This document shows, in pieces, positions 31,494 to 41,862 of a stretch of DNA of 64,000 bases. The DNA comes from Hygrophila difformis. Taxonomy: Eukaryota; Streptophyta; Magnoliopsida; Lamiales; Acanthaceae. A model generated the notes under the pieces. That model made no database searches and had not been told where the DNA came from. It saw only the letters and a program-made list of their open reading frames with translations. Within the stretch, counting starts at the first letter, position 1. Every line of letters starts with the position of its first letter. The stretch spans positions 50,688,902 to 50,752,901 of the forward strand of contig JAOANR010000003.1 in the NCBI GenBank assembly GCA_030278955.1. Reading direction: 5' to 3'. A program made the translations under genes and the position numbers.

Positions 31494-34400
31494 GTGCGAA
31501 GTAAACAAGCAGAAATAGCTTATGATCCTGAAATTGAGCGTACTCTTAGAGCTATTAGATTAGGAAAACGTAGGAGACCAGCTCAGTTGGAAATTTTAAT
31601 TAATTCATCCTCTGATGAAGAAAACTATTCTCCAACGACTGGAGTTTCAACAAATCTAACTAATCAATTAGTTGCTCAGTTCAATAGGTTAAACATGGCA
31701 GCGAATGATAATGATAATCAGGGTAATAATGGAGGTAACGGTGGTGATTTGGAGCACGATGATCAAGCTGAAATGACCATTGAAGAACACTTACAAGGAA
31801 CTAGTGGAAATCTGCTTAATAGAACTCCTAGGCCTGATGTAGATGCTTTAAGCTTTACCCTTCAGCCTGCATTAATCACTATGGTTCAAGCTAATCAATA
31901 TATTGGATCACCTACGAATGATGCTGTAGAACACATAAGGAACTTTCTGGACTATTGTGACACAGTGAAAATAAATGGTGTTACTAGTGATGAAATTAAG
32001 TTGAGACTGTTCTCGTTTTCACTCAGAGATAAGGCTAAAACTTGGTACAACTCACTTCAATTAAGAGATGTCACTACTTGGGATAAAATGTTAGAAGCTT
32101 TCTTAGAACAATTCTTCCCACCATCTAAGGTTATTGAATTACAAGAAAAAATCAAAGAATTTGTGCAAGATGAGGGTGAAACTTTACTTGAAGCATGGGA
32201 TAGATATAACACTTTATTGGCAAGATGCCCGAATCATGGCTTTGAAGATTGGCAGCAGATGCACTTCTTCTACAATGGGTTGATTGATCATTGGAGGAAC
32301 TTGTTGGATGCAGCGGCTGGAGATTCTTTTCTATCTATAGGACCTTCTAGAGCTAAGGAAATAATTGAGAAAAAGATTTCTAACATGAAAAAATTTCCTG
32401 GTAAGAAAAATGCTAGAAACAAAACAAAAGGGGGAATCTACGAGGTAGAAAAGGCAGTTGCTATAGATTCTAATCAAAATTCTCAATTCCAACAAAACAC
32501 TTATCCACAAAACAACCGTCAATCTTATCCACAGAACCAAAATCAAAATTACCCAAATCAAAATCAAAACTTTCAAAACCAAAATCAAAATCAGAATCAA
32601 AACTTTAATCAAAACAGAAATCAAAATCAGTCCTTCTACCCTAACCAACAACCTAGGAACTTTCAACCTCAACAACAGCTGCAACAAAATCAAGTAAGTG
32701 ATGAAGTTAATTTAAAAGAGTTAATGAGCACAATCGTGTCTCAACAACAAACAATTCAGCAAATGCAAGCCTCAATGAGAAATCTAGAAGTACAAGTTGG
32801 TCAAATTGCTAGGGACACTTCAAATAGACAGCAAGGAACACTACCAAGCATGCCCGATCCTAATCCAAAAGAGCAATGTAAAGCAATCACTTTAAGGAAT
32901 AAAAAGGAATTACCTAATCCTTACCCTACCTTAGATGATCCAGAGGTTTTAGCTGATGCTGTAGACGATCAAGGTGAGGATGCAGAGAAAGAAAGTCAGC
33001 AGAAGGATTCTGAGGAGCCTAAGGAGAGTGAGAGAGTTAGTGTTGACAGGAGTAAGGATAAGGGAAAGTCTACTGTTCCAGTCAAGTCATATCAGCCACC
33101 TATCCCTTACCCACAGCGTCTTAAAAAGGCTAAGGAAGATAAAGATTATGCTAAATTCTTAGAAGTCTTTAAGAATTTAAGAATTGATATTCCTTTTTCT
33201 GATGCTATAGCACAAATGCCCGTTTATGCTAAGTTCTTAAAAGAAATCCTATCAAAGAAGAGGAGTGTTGATGATGAAGAGAAAGTGACACTGACAGGGG
33301 AATGCAGCGCAATCTTACAAAGAAGGCAACCTATTAAACAAAAAGATCCTGGGAGTTATACTATTCCGTGCATTATTGGCACTAAAGAATTCAACAAAGC
33401 TTTGTGTGATCTCGGGTCTAGTATTAATCTGATGCCTCTACATGTCTTTAGAGAACTAGGAGTAGGGGTTGTGAAGCCTACTAGGATGCAGCTACAGCTT
33501 GCTGATAGATCCATTAGGACTCCTTTAGGCATTGTAGAAGATGTTCCTGTTCAAGTAGAGAGCTTCATTTTCCCTGTCGATTTTGTTGTTCTTGATATGG
33601 AAAAAGACATTGATATTCCTCTGATTTTAGGTAGACCATTTCTTCAAACTGGTAGGGCTATGGTAGACATGGATGATGGTAAAATTACACTTAAAGTAGG
33701 TAATGAACAAGTGTCGTTTGACATTTCTAAGACAACTAAAACACAACACGCTAGTTCTGACACCTACCCGTGTAATAGAGTCACAGCTATCTATCAGGAG
33801 GATGAGGTGATTGAGAGAGAGTTCTTTGCTAGACACGATCCCTATAGGAAATTTGAGCAGTTAGTGGAGAGTTGTGAAGACTTAGCTGAAAGTAAGTGTG
33901 AGGGAGGATTACCTGTGCAAGTAACATGTGCAATCGAAGAATCTAAGTTAGTCCCGTCTGTTGAAAAGCCACCTATGTTGACATTGAAGGAGCTGCCATC
34001 ACACTTGAGGTATGTTTTTCTAGGTGAGAATGATACTTTACCTGTTATTGCAAGTAATAAATTAAATGATGATCAATTAACCGCATTAACCCAAGTGTTG
34101 AGTAAGCATGTTAGAGCAATAGGTTGGACAATAGCTGACATCAAGGGACTGAGTCCAGCACTGTGCACACATCGGATTTACATGGAGGAGGACGACAAGC
34201 CAGTTAGACAGCCCCAAAGGAGATTGAATCCACATCTACAAGAAGCTGTAAGAGCAGAGGTGATTAAACTACTCGATGCAGGTATTATCTATCCTATTTC
34301 TGATAGTCAGTGGGTGAGTCCAGTACAAGTAGTGCCTAAGAAAGGAGGTATGACTGTGATTAGAAATGAAAATGGTGAATTAGTACCTACTAGACCTACT

Positions 34401-35963
34401 ACTGGATGGCGTGTATGCATTGATTATAGGAGATTGAATGATAAAACTAGGAAAGATCATTTTCCATTGCCTTTTATTGATCAAATGCTAGAGCGTTTAG
34501 CTGGTCATGAATTTTATTGCTTTCTAGATGGCTATTCTGGTTACAATCAAGTTCCAATTGCACCTGAGGATCAAGATAAAACTACTTTTACATGTCCTTA
34601 TGGTACATTTGCATATAGGAGAATGCCATTTGGTTTGTGTAATGCTCCAGCTACATTTCAAAGATGCATGATGTCTATATTTTCTGATTTAATTGAGACA
34701 TGCATTGAGGTATTTATGGATGATTTTTCTGTATTCGGGTCTGATTTTGAAAAATGTTTAATTAACTTGGAAAAAGTTCTGATTAGATGTGAAGAATCGA
34801 ATTTGGTTCTTAATTGGGAAAAATGTCATTTTATGGTTAATGAAGGAATTGTCTTAGGACATAGAATTTCTAAAAATGGCATCGAAGTTGATAGGGCTAA
34901 AGTAGAAGTGATTGCAAAAATTCCACCTCCTAATAATCTAAAAACATTGAGAAGTTTTCTGGGTCATGCTGGATTTTATCGAAGGTTCATAAAAGATTTT
35001 TCAAAAATTGCATTACCTCTGTTTAAGCTGCTATGTAAAGATGTTGAGTTTGATTTTTCTGATGAGTGTATTGAGGCGTTCAATAGGATCAAGGAAGCAT
35101 TGATAACTGCACCGATTATTCAGCCACCCGACTGGAGCCTGCCATTTGAGATCATGAGCGATGCTAGTGACTTCGCTGTTGGTGCAGTATTGGGTCAACG
35201 AAAGGATAAGAAACTTCATGTTATTTATTATGCTAGTCAAGCTTTAAATACTGCACAGAAAAATTATGCCACTACTGAAAAAGAGCTTTTATCTGTTGTT
35301 TATGCATGTGAAAAGTTTAGGGCATATCTGATAGGCTCAAAAACTGTAGTTTACACTGATCATGCTGCTATTAAATATTTGTTTGCAAAGAAAGATGCTA
35401 AACCATGGTTAATTAGATGGGTATTATTGTTACAGGAATTTGACTTGGAAATTAGAGATAGAAAAGGAGATGAGAATCCTGTAGCTGATCATTTATCTAG
35501 ACTTGAGCATGAAAAAGGGGAAGAAAGATTAATTAATGATGCATTTCCTGATGAAAATTTGTATTTAATTAATAACACTTCCTCTGATCCGTGGTTTGCT
35601 GATTTTGTGAATTATTTGGCATGTGGTGTAATTCCTGATCATTTAAAATGGCATAGTCAAAAACAAAAATTTAAAACTGATGCTAAATATTTTATTTGGG
35701 ATGAACCTTATTTGTTTAGACTTTGTTCAGATCAAATCGTAAGGAGATGCATCCCGGATGAAGACTTTGAGAAAGTTTTAAAGGCTTGCCATGAAGGACT
35801 TGGAGGAGGACATGTTGGACCGAATAGGACAGCTCACAAGGTACTCGAAGGTGGTTTATATTGGCCTAATATTTATAGGGATGCTAGATCATTTGTGCAA
35901 AAATGTGACGTATGTCAAAGGGCTGGTAACATCACTAAAAGAGATGAAATGCCTTTAAAATGA
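31494..35963 (+). CDS. Athila gag-pol (gag, protease, RT, RNase H, integrase N-part)
   Basis: 1489 codons from a splice-like boundary. The first in-frame ATG is at 31695 (residue 68), so translation starts there or on a spliced upstream exon; a GTG start is unlikely. Order: gag capsid (about residues 115-270, FSFSLRDKAKTWYNSL), Gln/Asn-rich linker (about 325-400), aspartic protease (CDLGSSINLMPL near 637, Leu in the usual D-T/S-G position as in Athila), RT (IDYRRLND, FMDDFSVFG near 1074), RNase H (SDASDFAVGAVLG near 1222, YTDHAAIKY), and integrase zinc region (H..H and CDVC near 1432-1470). No CCHC knuckle is seen. A TGA at 35961 interrupts integrase; the frame continues in phase at 35967. 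Makes the particle and the enzymes for reverse transcription. Confidence 0.9.
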   Translation: MRSKQAEIAYDPEIERTLRAIRLGKRRRPAQLEILINSSSDEENYSPTTGVSTNLTNQLVAQFNRLNMAANDNDNQGNNGGNGGDLEHDDQAEMTIEEHLQGTSGNLLNRTPRPDVDALSFTLQPALITMVQANQYIGSPTNDAVEHIRNFLDYCDTVKINGVTSDEIKLRLFSFSLRDKAKTWYNSLQLRDVTTWDKMLEAFLEQFFPPSKVIELQEKIKEFVQDEGETLLEAWDRYNTLLARCPNHGFEDWQQMHFFYNGLIDHWRNLLDAAAGDSFLSIGPSRAKEIIEKKISNMKKFPGKKNARNKTKGGIYEVEKAVAIDSNQNSQFQQNTYPQNNRQSYPQNQNQNYPNQNQNFQNQNQNQNQNFNQNRNQNQSFYPNQQPRNFQPQQQLQQNQVSDEVNLKELMSTIVSQQQTIQQMQASMRNLEVQVGQIARDTSNRQQGTLPSMPDPNPKEQCKAITLRNKKELPNPYPTLDDPEVLADAVDDQGEDAEKESQQKDSEEPKESERVSVDRSKDKGKSTVPVKSYQPPIPYPQRLKKAKEDKDYAKFLEVFKNLRIDIPFSDAIAQMPVYAKFLKEILSKKRSVDDEEKVTLTGECSAILQRRQPIKQKDPGSYTIPCIIGTKEFNKALCDLGSSINLMPLHVFRELGVGVVKPTRMQLQLADRSIRTPLGIVEDVPVQVESFIFPVDFVVLDMEKDIDIPLILGRPFLQTGRAMVDMDDGKITLKVGNEQVSFDISKTTKTQHASSDTYPCNRVTAIYQEDEVIEREFFARHDPYRKFEQLVESCEDLAESKCEGGLPVQVTCAIEESKLVPSVEKPPMLTLKELPSHLRYVFLGENDTLPVIASNKLNDDQLTALTQVLSKHVRAIGWTIADIKGLSPALCTHRIYMEEDDKPVRQPQRRLNPHLQEAVRAEVIKLLDAGIIYPISDSQWVSPVQVVPKKGGMTVIRNENGELVPTRPTTGWRVCIDYRRLNDKTRKDHFPLPFIDQMLERLAGHEFYCFLDGYSGYNQVPIAPEDQDKTTFTCPYGTFAYRRMPFGLCNAPATFQRCMMSIFSDLIETCIEVFMDDFSVFGSDFEKCLINLEKVLIRCEESNLVLNWEKCHFMVNEGIVLGHRISKNGIEVDRAKVEVIAKIPPPNNLKTLRSFLGHAGFYRRFIKDFSKIALPLFKLLCKDVEFDFSDECIEAFNRIKEALITAPIIQPPDWSLPFEIMSDASDFAVGAVLGQRKDKKLHVIYYASQALNTAQKNYATTEKELLSVVYACEKFRAYLIGSKTVVYTDHAAIKYLFAKKDAKPWLIRWVLLLQEFDLEIRDRKGDENPVADHLSRLEHEKGEERLINDAFPDENLYLINNTSSDPWFADFVNYLACGVIPDHLKWHSQKQKFKTDAKYFIWDEPYLFRLCSDQIVRRCIPDEDFEKVLKACHEGLGGGHVGPNRTAHKVLEGGLYWPNIYRDARSFVQKCDVCQRAGNITKRDEMPLK

Positions 35964-35966
35964 ATT

Positions 35967-36878
35967 ATGCCTGTTGAGTTGTTTGATTTGTGGGGGATTG
36001 ATTTTATGGGTCCATTTCCACCATCTAATGGGAAATTATATGTTCTAGTTGCTGTAGAATATGTGTCAAAATGGGTAGAAGCTGAAGCATGTGCGTTGAA
36101 TGATGCTAAACAAGTGATTAAATTTTTGAAAAAGCAAATTTTTACTCGTTTTGGTGTGCCTAAAGCAATCATTAGTGATGGTGGATCTCACTTTGTTAAT
36201 AGGGCTGTTAATCAATTGTTATCTAGATTTCATGTTCATCATAGGATAACAACACCCTATCATCCTCAAGCCAATGGTCAAGTAGAAGTCACTAATCGTG
36301 AGATTAAAAAGATTTTGGAAGCCACGGTAGGAAAATCTAGAAAAGATTGGGCTTTTAAGTTAGATGAAGCATTATGGGCTTATAGGACAGCATTTAAAAC
36401 ACCTATAGGGATGACTCCGTTTAAATTGGTTTATGGTAAAGCTTGTCACTTGCCTTTTGAACTTGAGTTTAAATCACTTTGGGCTATGAAGAAATTGAAT
36501 TTTGAATTTAAAGAAGCTCAAGAGAAAAGGAAAATAGATCTTACTGAGTTAGAAGAAATAAGGCGTCATGCTTATGATAATGCTTTAATTTATAAAGAAA
36601 GAACAAAGCTTTATCATGATAAAATGCTTAGGCCTAAGGTGTTTGAAGCTGGTCAATTAGTGCTTTTATATAATTCTAGATTTAAACTCTTTCCTGGTAA
36701 ATTGAAAACGAAATGGTCAGGACCTTTTAGGATTGCGAAGGTGTTGGATAATGGTGCAGTCGTTTTAAAAGCTGAAGATGAAAGGGAATTTACTGTAAAT
36801 GGTCAAAGACTTAAACATTATTTTGGAGATGAAGTTAAATTCATCGAACAAATTAATGTTAAGCCCTTGGTTGTTTAA
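35967..36878 (+). CDS. Athila integrase core and C-terminus (after in-frame stop)
   Basis: 303 codons in the same frame as the upstream pol, separated by TGA and one codon (ATT). The catalytic triad is complete: D12 (WGIDFMG), D71 (IISDGG) and E107 ([13 protein letters not shown]), with 35 residues between D71 and E107 as in retroviral-type integrases. A C-terminal [13 protein letters not shown] motif follows near 250. The only defect is the stop between the zinc region and the core. It could be a recent nonsense change, compensating indels, or (less likely) read-through. Confidence 0.88.
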   Translation: MPVELFDLWGIDFMGPFPPSNGKLYVLVAVEYVSKWVEAEACALNDAKQVIKFLKKQIFTRFGVPKAIISDGGSHFVNRAVNQLLSRFHVHHRITTPYHPQANGQVEVTNREIKKILEATVGKSRKDWAFKLDEALWAYRTAFKTPIGMTPFKLVYGKACHLPFELEFKSLWAMKKLNFEFKEAQEKRKIDLTELEEIRRHAYDNALIYKERTKLYHDKMLRPKVFEAGQLVLLYNSRFKLFPGKLKTKWSGPFRIAKVLDNGAVVLKAEDEREFTVNGQRLKHYFGDEVKFIEQINVKPLVV

Positions 36879-37390
36879 ATCCGCTTATTGAAGTAAATGC
36901 ATTGCATGTTCAATTATGTTGAGTTTTGATTTATTAAAATTTATAAAAACCAATAAAAATTATAAAATGGCAGAAAAAGACAAAAGTATTTTGCATTTTA
37001 TTGTTTATGTGCTTTTAGTTGTTTTACTGTTATTATTAAAGTAAGTCGTGTTTTCATTTTAATTATGCTGTTTAATTATTATGCTATGTATTGTATGTGT
37101 TCAATAAATTGAGTAGGACATTGCTTTGGATTAGAATAAGTAGCAAAATGTTGAGAAATGATGGATTCATGTGTGCTTGGAAGATTGATCTTGACATGTG
37201 TATTTTGACTCGGTGATGAATTAAGGAGAATGATCTATATGAACTAGTTGATTTAATTGAGGAGAATTATGATCCGGAATGTTTTGAGGAGCCTATTTAT
37301 GCTAAATCTGGCTTGCTAACCTTAGGGAGTGTATTGACTATCATTTTGGTGAAGTTTGAGCTGAAATTCGAGTGTCACATACTCAGTTTA
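36879..37390 (+). other. Spacer after integrase
   Basis: AT-rich and non-coding. It precedes the first internal hairpin array and may contain the pol 3' end and upstream sequences of the next transcription unit. Confidence 0.5.
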
Positions 37391-37720
37391 GGCGCCACGC
37401 CTTCTTGGTGGCGCCTAAAATCAAGCTCAGGCGCCACTTTTTGCGCCGTTTTCAACCTTGGAATTTTTCAGAGTCAGTTTATGCGCCACACATGCTGTGT
37501 GGCGCCTAAAATTGCTCTTGAGCGCCAAAAATTGCGCCATTTTTAAACTTGGAGAAAATTGAAGTCAGGTTATGCGCCACTTCTTCTTGGTGGCGCATAA
37601 AATCACTCCGGAGCGCCATTGGATGCGCCATTTTCGGACTTAGGATTTTTCAGAAAATACTTATGCGCCACTTATGCTGAGTGGCGCATAAAACACCATC
37701 CAAGCGCCATTTTGGCGCAT
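37391..37720 (+). repeat. Four-unit GCGCC hairpin array, internal copy 1
   Basis: Four units with a period of about 84 bp, the same layout as the LTR array: (A)TGCGCCA/TGGCGC inverted pair, AAAA, AGCGCCA, TTTTGCGCC. The 3' boundary, GGCGCATCGACCCGCGG, resembles that of the LTR array. Unit sequences have diverged from the LTR copy, so this is not a simple recent LTR insertion. Confidence 0.9.
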
Positions 37721-37739
37721 CGACCCGCGGGTCAGAACC

Positions 37740-38865
37740 CTGACCCGGGTCCAAAATCGGGATTTTTACCCCAAAACTCACCTCCTCTCCTCATTTTTCA
37801 TCCATTCAACCGAGCTTATTCCTTTCTTTCTCAAAGACCGACGCATTCCTCCCCTTCCAAGCGACACCATCCGCGCCATTTTGGTAAGAATTCTTCCAAT
37901 TCTTGTTTCTTCCTATCAATTCTCATCTACATTGTCAATTCTCATTCCAAAAACCCCAATTTTTGTTTGTTCAATCAAATTAGGGCTCAAGAACCCTAGT
38001 TTTCTAATTTTGGGGAATCCTCTTCAAAGTGTTCAAATCCTTCACTCTAGGTAAGAATGGCTCCTAATTCAATTGTTATCATATTCTAGTACTTTGGAAT
38101 GCATTAATTTTGATATTGGTTTTGTTACTTGAATTTTGGGTTTTTGTAGAATGTGGGATAAAATTCAATTTTTGATTGATTAAATTCTAGTTTGAACAAA
38201 ATGTTGTAGAACATGGATTAAATGCATTTGGTGAAATTTTTGGATTAACATTAAAAATTTGGAACTTTTAGAATTCAAAAAAATCTGAAAATTTCTTTTA
38301 ATTAAATAAAATGGCATTTTTGCTAATTAAATGGATAAAACATCACTAGAATATGTCATTTTAAATATATTGAAATTATAAACTCATTTTTATGTCAAGA
38401 ATTCCATGTTTTTCATTATGTAAGTCAAGTTGGGCATTTTTGATAAAAACTCTTTTAGTTATAATTAGAATAGGTTAATTTATCCTATAAATAAATTGGA
38501 ATGGATTTAAATATTAATTTAAACCATTTAGGATAAACTAGTTTATTAAGTTAGGTTATTTTATTTATTAAATCTGGAAATTTAATAAAATGAGAGTTTT
38601 TATTAAAAAAGTTGTCCTAAATGTGAATTTTAAACTTTGGAATAAAAAGGATGATACATTTGAACAAAGTTTAGGATTTGTGAACCTTAAAATGCAACAT
38701 TTGGTCATTGAGTCATATAAATCCCACATTCTAGGTTGATGTATATGTTTGCTTTATACTTAACACTTAAGTTAAACCTTTGATTTAAACTTAAGTGTGA
38801 GGATGGGAGGCAATGCATATATATGATACTAACCCATCATTTTTGTACAATCAGGTGCCAATATA
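37740..38865 (+). promoter_or_regulatory. Putative leader and intron of the first post-pol ORF
   Basis: A C/T-rich stretch (37775-37875) resembles a plant 5' UTR. Possible 5' splice sites are TTTTG|GTAAGAATTC (near 37881) and CTCTAG|GTAAGAATGG (near 38050). A 3' splice site, TTTGTACAATCAG, lies near 38853. The DNA between is T-rich and intron-like (about 800 bp). This suggests the ORF is expressed from its own spliced transcript or by splicing from a longer one. Confidence 0.4.
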
Positions 38866-39021
38866 ATGTATAATCCTCCAAATCTCCCTAAGAAATCGGG
38901 TTATAGGTATATACCGATGCCCGAGGGGAGATTGGGGATTTATGATCCACAGTCACCGGATAGCGTTCCTACTCCTATTCCTGATGAGCATGTTTTTGAA
39001 AATCGCAGACTCCGCACTTAA
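38866..39021 (+). CDS. 51-codon upstream ORF
   Basis: Starts MYNPPNLPKKSGYRYIPMPE, Pro-rich and non-random in composition, and stops (TAA) 12 bases before the ATG of the large ORF. It lies right after the proposed 3' splice site. It may be a regulatory uORF, or a former N-terminal exon now separated by a stop or frameshift. It is in a different frame from the large ORF. Confidence 0.35.
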   Translation: MYNPPNLPKKSGYRYIPMPEGRLGIYDPQSPDSVPTPIPDEHVFENRRLRT

Positions 39022-39033
39022 AATTCGACACAG

Positions 39034-40788
39034 ATGGATCAGCCCCAAGGATCAGGTGGTGCTTCTAAGTCCAAGGGACTTCTCTCCTATTTTAGGAAGA
39101 GTAAGTCCAAGAGCGGTGTATCTTCTAGACACACTACAGTGCCCGCTGATGACCATCAGGAGGTCAATCAGCCTGATCAGCCTGACCAGCCCGATCAGCC
39201 TCAGCCTGAGGCATCGGATCATTCACAGGCCCCCACTAGAGCCTCTCGGGGGAAGGCACCCGCTACTACTTCTACTTCCTCTCGACCTAGGAGGGGGAGA
39301 TCTGCAGCATTAGTTATACAGGAGCCTGTCCCTGAGGCTGTAGGAGGAAAGGAAGATGGGGAGGAGGTTGATCAGGAGGAGCAGGAGGATAGGGGAGGAC
39401 CGAAAAAGCAGGATCCTAGAGCGTATGTCCCCGACCTGCGTTATGTCAGTCCAGGCATATTTGATGCCACTGTGTTTAGGAGTGCCAGAGCCTATGAATT
39501 ATACAAGAGATTTCACAAGAAGAGGATTATTGCCGATAGAGGATTTTCAGACAGAGATCTGCAGCACCCCCTACTCCGTGATGCTATCAGATCCAGAGGT
39601 TGGGAGAGATTTGTTAGACATCCAGCCGGGACATATTCATGGGAGTTGACTAGGCTGTTTCTAGCCAACGCTGAGGAGGAGGATTCTTGGATTTTCGGGG
39701 TTAGAGTACCCATCACTCCTCAGCACATCAACCAGTTTTTCGGAGTAGTGGATGTGCCTTACGGCAGGGATTTTTGGGAGCCAGTTATGAGGGCTGATGA
39801 TCGGGAGGAGATCAAGAAGCTGGTCTTGATGTCTATGTTTGAGGGTCAGGAGGATGTCCTCACATATGATGACGATGACATGAGTAGGTTACATGGGCCT
39901 GATATGGATGCACCCATGTATCAGCTGCTCATGTTCTACAGATCTAGACTGAGTCCTTCGACTCACACCTCTGGACCTACTGCTGTGGATATGTACGTCC
40001 CATACTGCATCAAGGTGGGGAGCCCGGTTAACATGGGAGAGCTTATAGCATTGGAGTTGAGACAGACACCAGGGGTGTCTAAGAGATCTGCTCTCATGTT
40101 TCCCAGCTTGATATGGCAGCTGTGTGCACAGGCAGGAGTGGATATGGGGCAGTTTGACAGAGACTGGAGGATGAGGCCCCCTATTCCCTTTGGGAAGAGA
40201 AACTTCAAGCTGCCTGGGATTAGATGCAAGCCCATGATACTACCGAGGGAGTTACCCAGGCAGTCATCGCCACCTGCACCTTCACATGCTAGCCAGGAGC
40301 ATTCTGAGGCTCCTTCGCAGTCCACCCGGGGTACACGAGGTGGTAGAGGCAGAGGTAGAGGACGTGGCAGAGCTCAGCCACAGCAGTCGCAGCAGTCACA
40401 TCAGCAGTATCCGGGAGAGCCGGATTGGGCCAGGGCATTGAGGATTGATCAGCAGACGATGATGACCAACCAGCAAAACTGGATGAACACTATGGATGAA
40501 CGAATGAGGTTGGTAGCTCAGAGACAAAACTTCTTGAGCGATCAGATTGAAAAGAATGCCCGAGCCCAGGCGTATCATGCAGCCAGACTTGAGTATTTTA
40601 TGTCCCAGAGCTTAGGACAGCGGTATGTCGCTCCTCAGACACCTTCTGAGGACGATGATGATGAGGACTACGTGGGGTCTGGGGATGGTAGCGATGGTAG
40701 CGATGAGGATGCTGAGGATGCTGATGCTGGAAATGGGTCTGAAGAAGTGGGTGACAACGATGATGATGATTGTGAGGACTCCGACTGA
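39034..40788 (+). CDS. First post-pol ORF (ATHILA ORF-1 / putative plant transposon protein family)
   Basis: 584 codons. The disordered N-terminus (1-120) has DQPDQPDQPQP repeats. The folded region (about 130-410) includes RSRGWERFVRHPAGTYSWEL, FGVRVPITPQHINQFFG, and IWQLCAQAGVDMGQFDRDW. A GRGRGRGRG basic stretch (about 430) is RGG-like and may bind RNA. A coiled coil lies near 470-530 (ERMRLVAQRQNFLSDQIEK), and the tail is Asp/Glu-rich. There is no signal peptide or membrane segment, so env applies to position only. Paralogous to 41863-43320 and to the antisense protein at 6655-8061. Function unknown. Confidence 0.7.
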   Translation: MDQPQGSGGASKSKGLLSYFRKSKSKSGVSSRHTTVPADDHQEVNQPDQPDQPDQPQPEASDHSQAPTRASRGKAPATTSTSSRPRRGRSAALVIQEPVPEAVGGKEDGEEVDQEEQEDRGGPKKQDPRAYVPDLRYVSPGIFDATVFRSARAYELYKRFHKKRIIADRGFSDRDLQHPLLRDAIRSRGWERFVRHPAGTYSWELTRLFLANAEEEDSWIFGVRVPITPQHINQFFGVVDVPYGRDFWEPVMRADDREEIKKLVLMSMFEGQEDVLTYDDDDMSRLHGPDMDAPMYQLLMFYRSRLSPSTHTSGPTAVDMYVPYCIKVGSPVNMGELIALELRQTPGVSKRSALMFPSLIWQLCAQAGVDMGQFDRDWRMRPPIPFGKRNFKLPGIRCKPMILPRELPRQSSPPAPSHASQEHSEAPSQSTRGTRGGRGRGRGRGRAQPQQSQQSHQQYPGEPDWARALRIDQQTMMTNQQNWMNTMDERMRLVAQRQNFLSDQIEKNARAQAYHAARLEYFMSQSLGQRYVAPQTPSEDDDDEDYVGSGDGSDGSDEDAEDADAGNGSEEVGDNDDDDCEDSD

Positions 40789-41241
40789 CTGAGAGAGATG
40801 AGCGATAGATAGGCTTATGATTATTATAGATGACATGTATTGATAGGCCTATGTATTTGACTCTATTGCACTTCTGAGTTTATTTTGCTACATTTCAGTA
40901 TTTACATTTGGGTTGTAATTGTCCTAACTCTATTTTCTTTTATTACTTTTGCTATCTTAGACTTGTTATTTCTATTATCCAATGTTCTTGTAATTTTATA
41001 GAGTAGTAGATGGAGTTTAAATGAATTTTAAGGTTTTTAGTTGCTTTTTAATTCAATAAAGTAGCTCTTACCAATAACATGCTTAATTGAGTGTTTTGAA
41101 CTGGTTAAAATATCAATGAAGTCTATTTGAACTAGATTGAGGTGTAAATGAAGTGAAATTGGTATTGTTGAGCGATTTGGAGATTTTGGACATCATGGGG
41201 AAGAACTTAGGAAAAACACATTCTGCTCGAATTGACACAGA
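40789..41241 (+). other. Spacer between the two post-pol ORFs
   Basis: AT-rich 3' UTR-like DNA with TTGTAATT and AATAAA-like signals (AATTCAATAAAG near 41051). It leads into the second internal array. Confidence 0.4.
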
Positions 41242-41574
41242 ATGCGCCATTTAGGCATAGTGGCGCCTAAAAACACCCTTAAGCGCCATTTCATGCGCCA
41301 GAAAACTTAGAAATTTTTCTAAGTTTTTCCAAAATGCGCCACCCATGCTTGACGGCGCATAAATCTGCCTTCCTGCGCCACTTTTTGCGCCGCAGAATTA
41401 AAGTTTTTCCAAGTTGGCTTCAGGATGCGCCACATCTTCTATGTGGCGCATAAAACCCCCTCCCTGCGCCAATTTTTGCGCCATTATAATTTTTAAAATT
41501 TATATTATTTTTAAAATGCGCCAGTTGTGCTTGGTGGCGCCTGAAAGTGACCTTATGCGCCACTTTTTGCGCCA
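41242..41574 (+). repeat. Four-unit GCGCC hairpin array, internal copy 2
   Basis: Four units, same layout as the other two modules. In units 2-4 the direct element reads TGCGCCA rather than AGCGCCA. It ends TTTTTGCGCCATCGACG, again close to the boundary of the other arrays. It lies about 290 bp before the ATG of the second ORF. Confidence 0.9.
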
Positions 41575-41739
41575 TCGACGCAAATCTTTCAAAAATTCGC
41601 GAATCCAAAATATCCAAGTCATATCTATTCGATTTTTGGGATCCTAAACAACATTATACTAACTCCAAATCATATGTTTAGTGTATATTTGGATCTAGAT
41701 TAAATCAGTCCCGCCATATCTCAACAAAATCAAGATTTC

Positions 41740-41862
41740 ACCTCTTTAAAAAGGGGCATGACCGATCGGTCACACCTTCAATCTCAAATCTGTCAATTTT
41801 TCTCTTCTTCCAGTTTAATTAGCTTTCCAATCCCAATCCTTTCTTCCTAAAATTCTGCCACC
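41740..41862 (+). promoter_or_regulatory. Putative promoter and leader of the second post-pol ORF
   Basis: TATA-like CTCTTTAAAAAGGGG at about 41741-41755 is followed by a C/T-rich leader (TTTTTCTCTTCTTCC) and a strong start context, GCCACCATGA at 41857-41866. No intron is needed for this gene. Confidence 0.45.

Noticed and set aside
31494..31496. GTG start codon of Athila gag
   Set aside because: A plant element would not normally start at GTG. The position directly after TTTGCAG points to a splice boundary or to initiation at the ATG at 31695.
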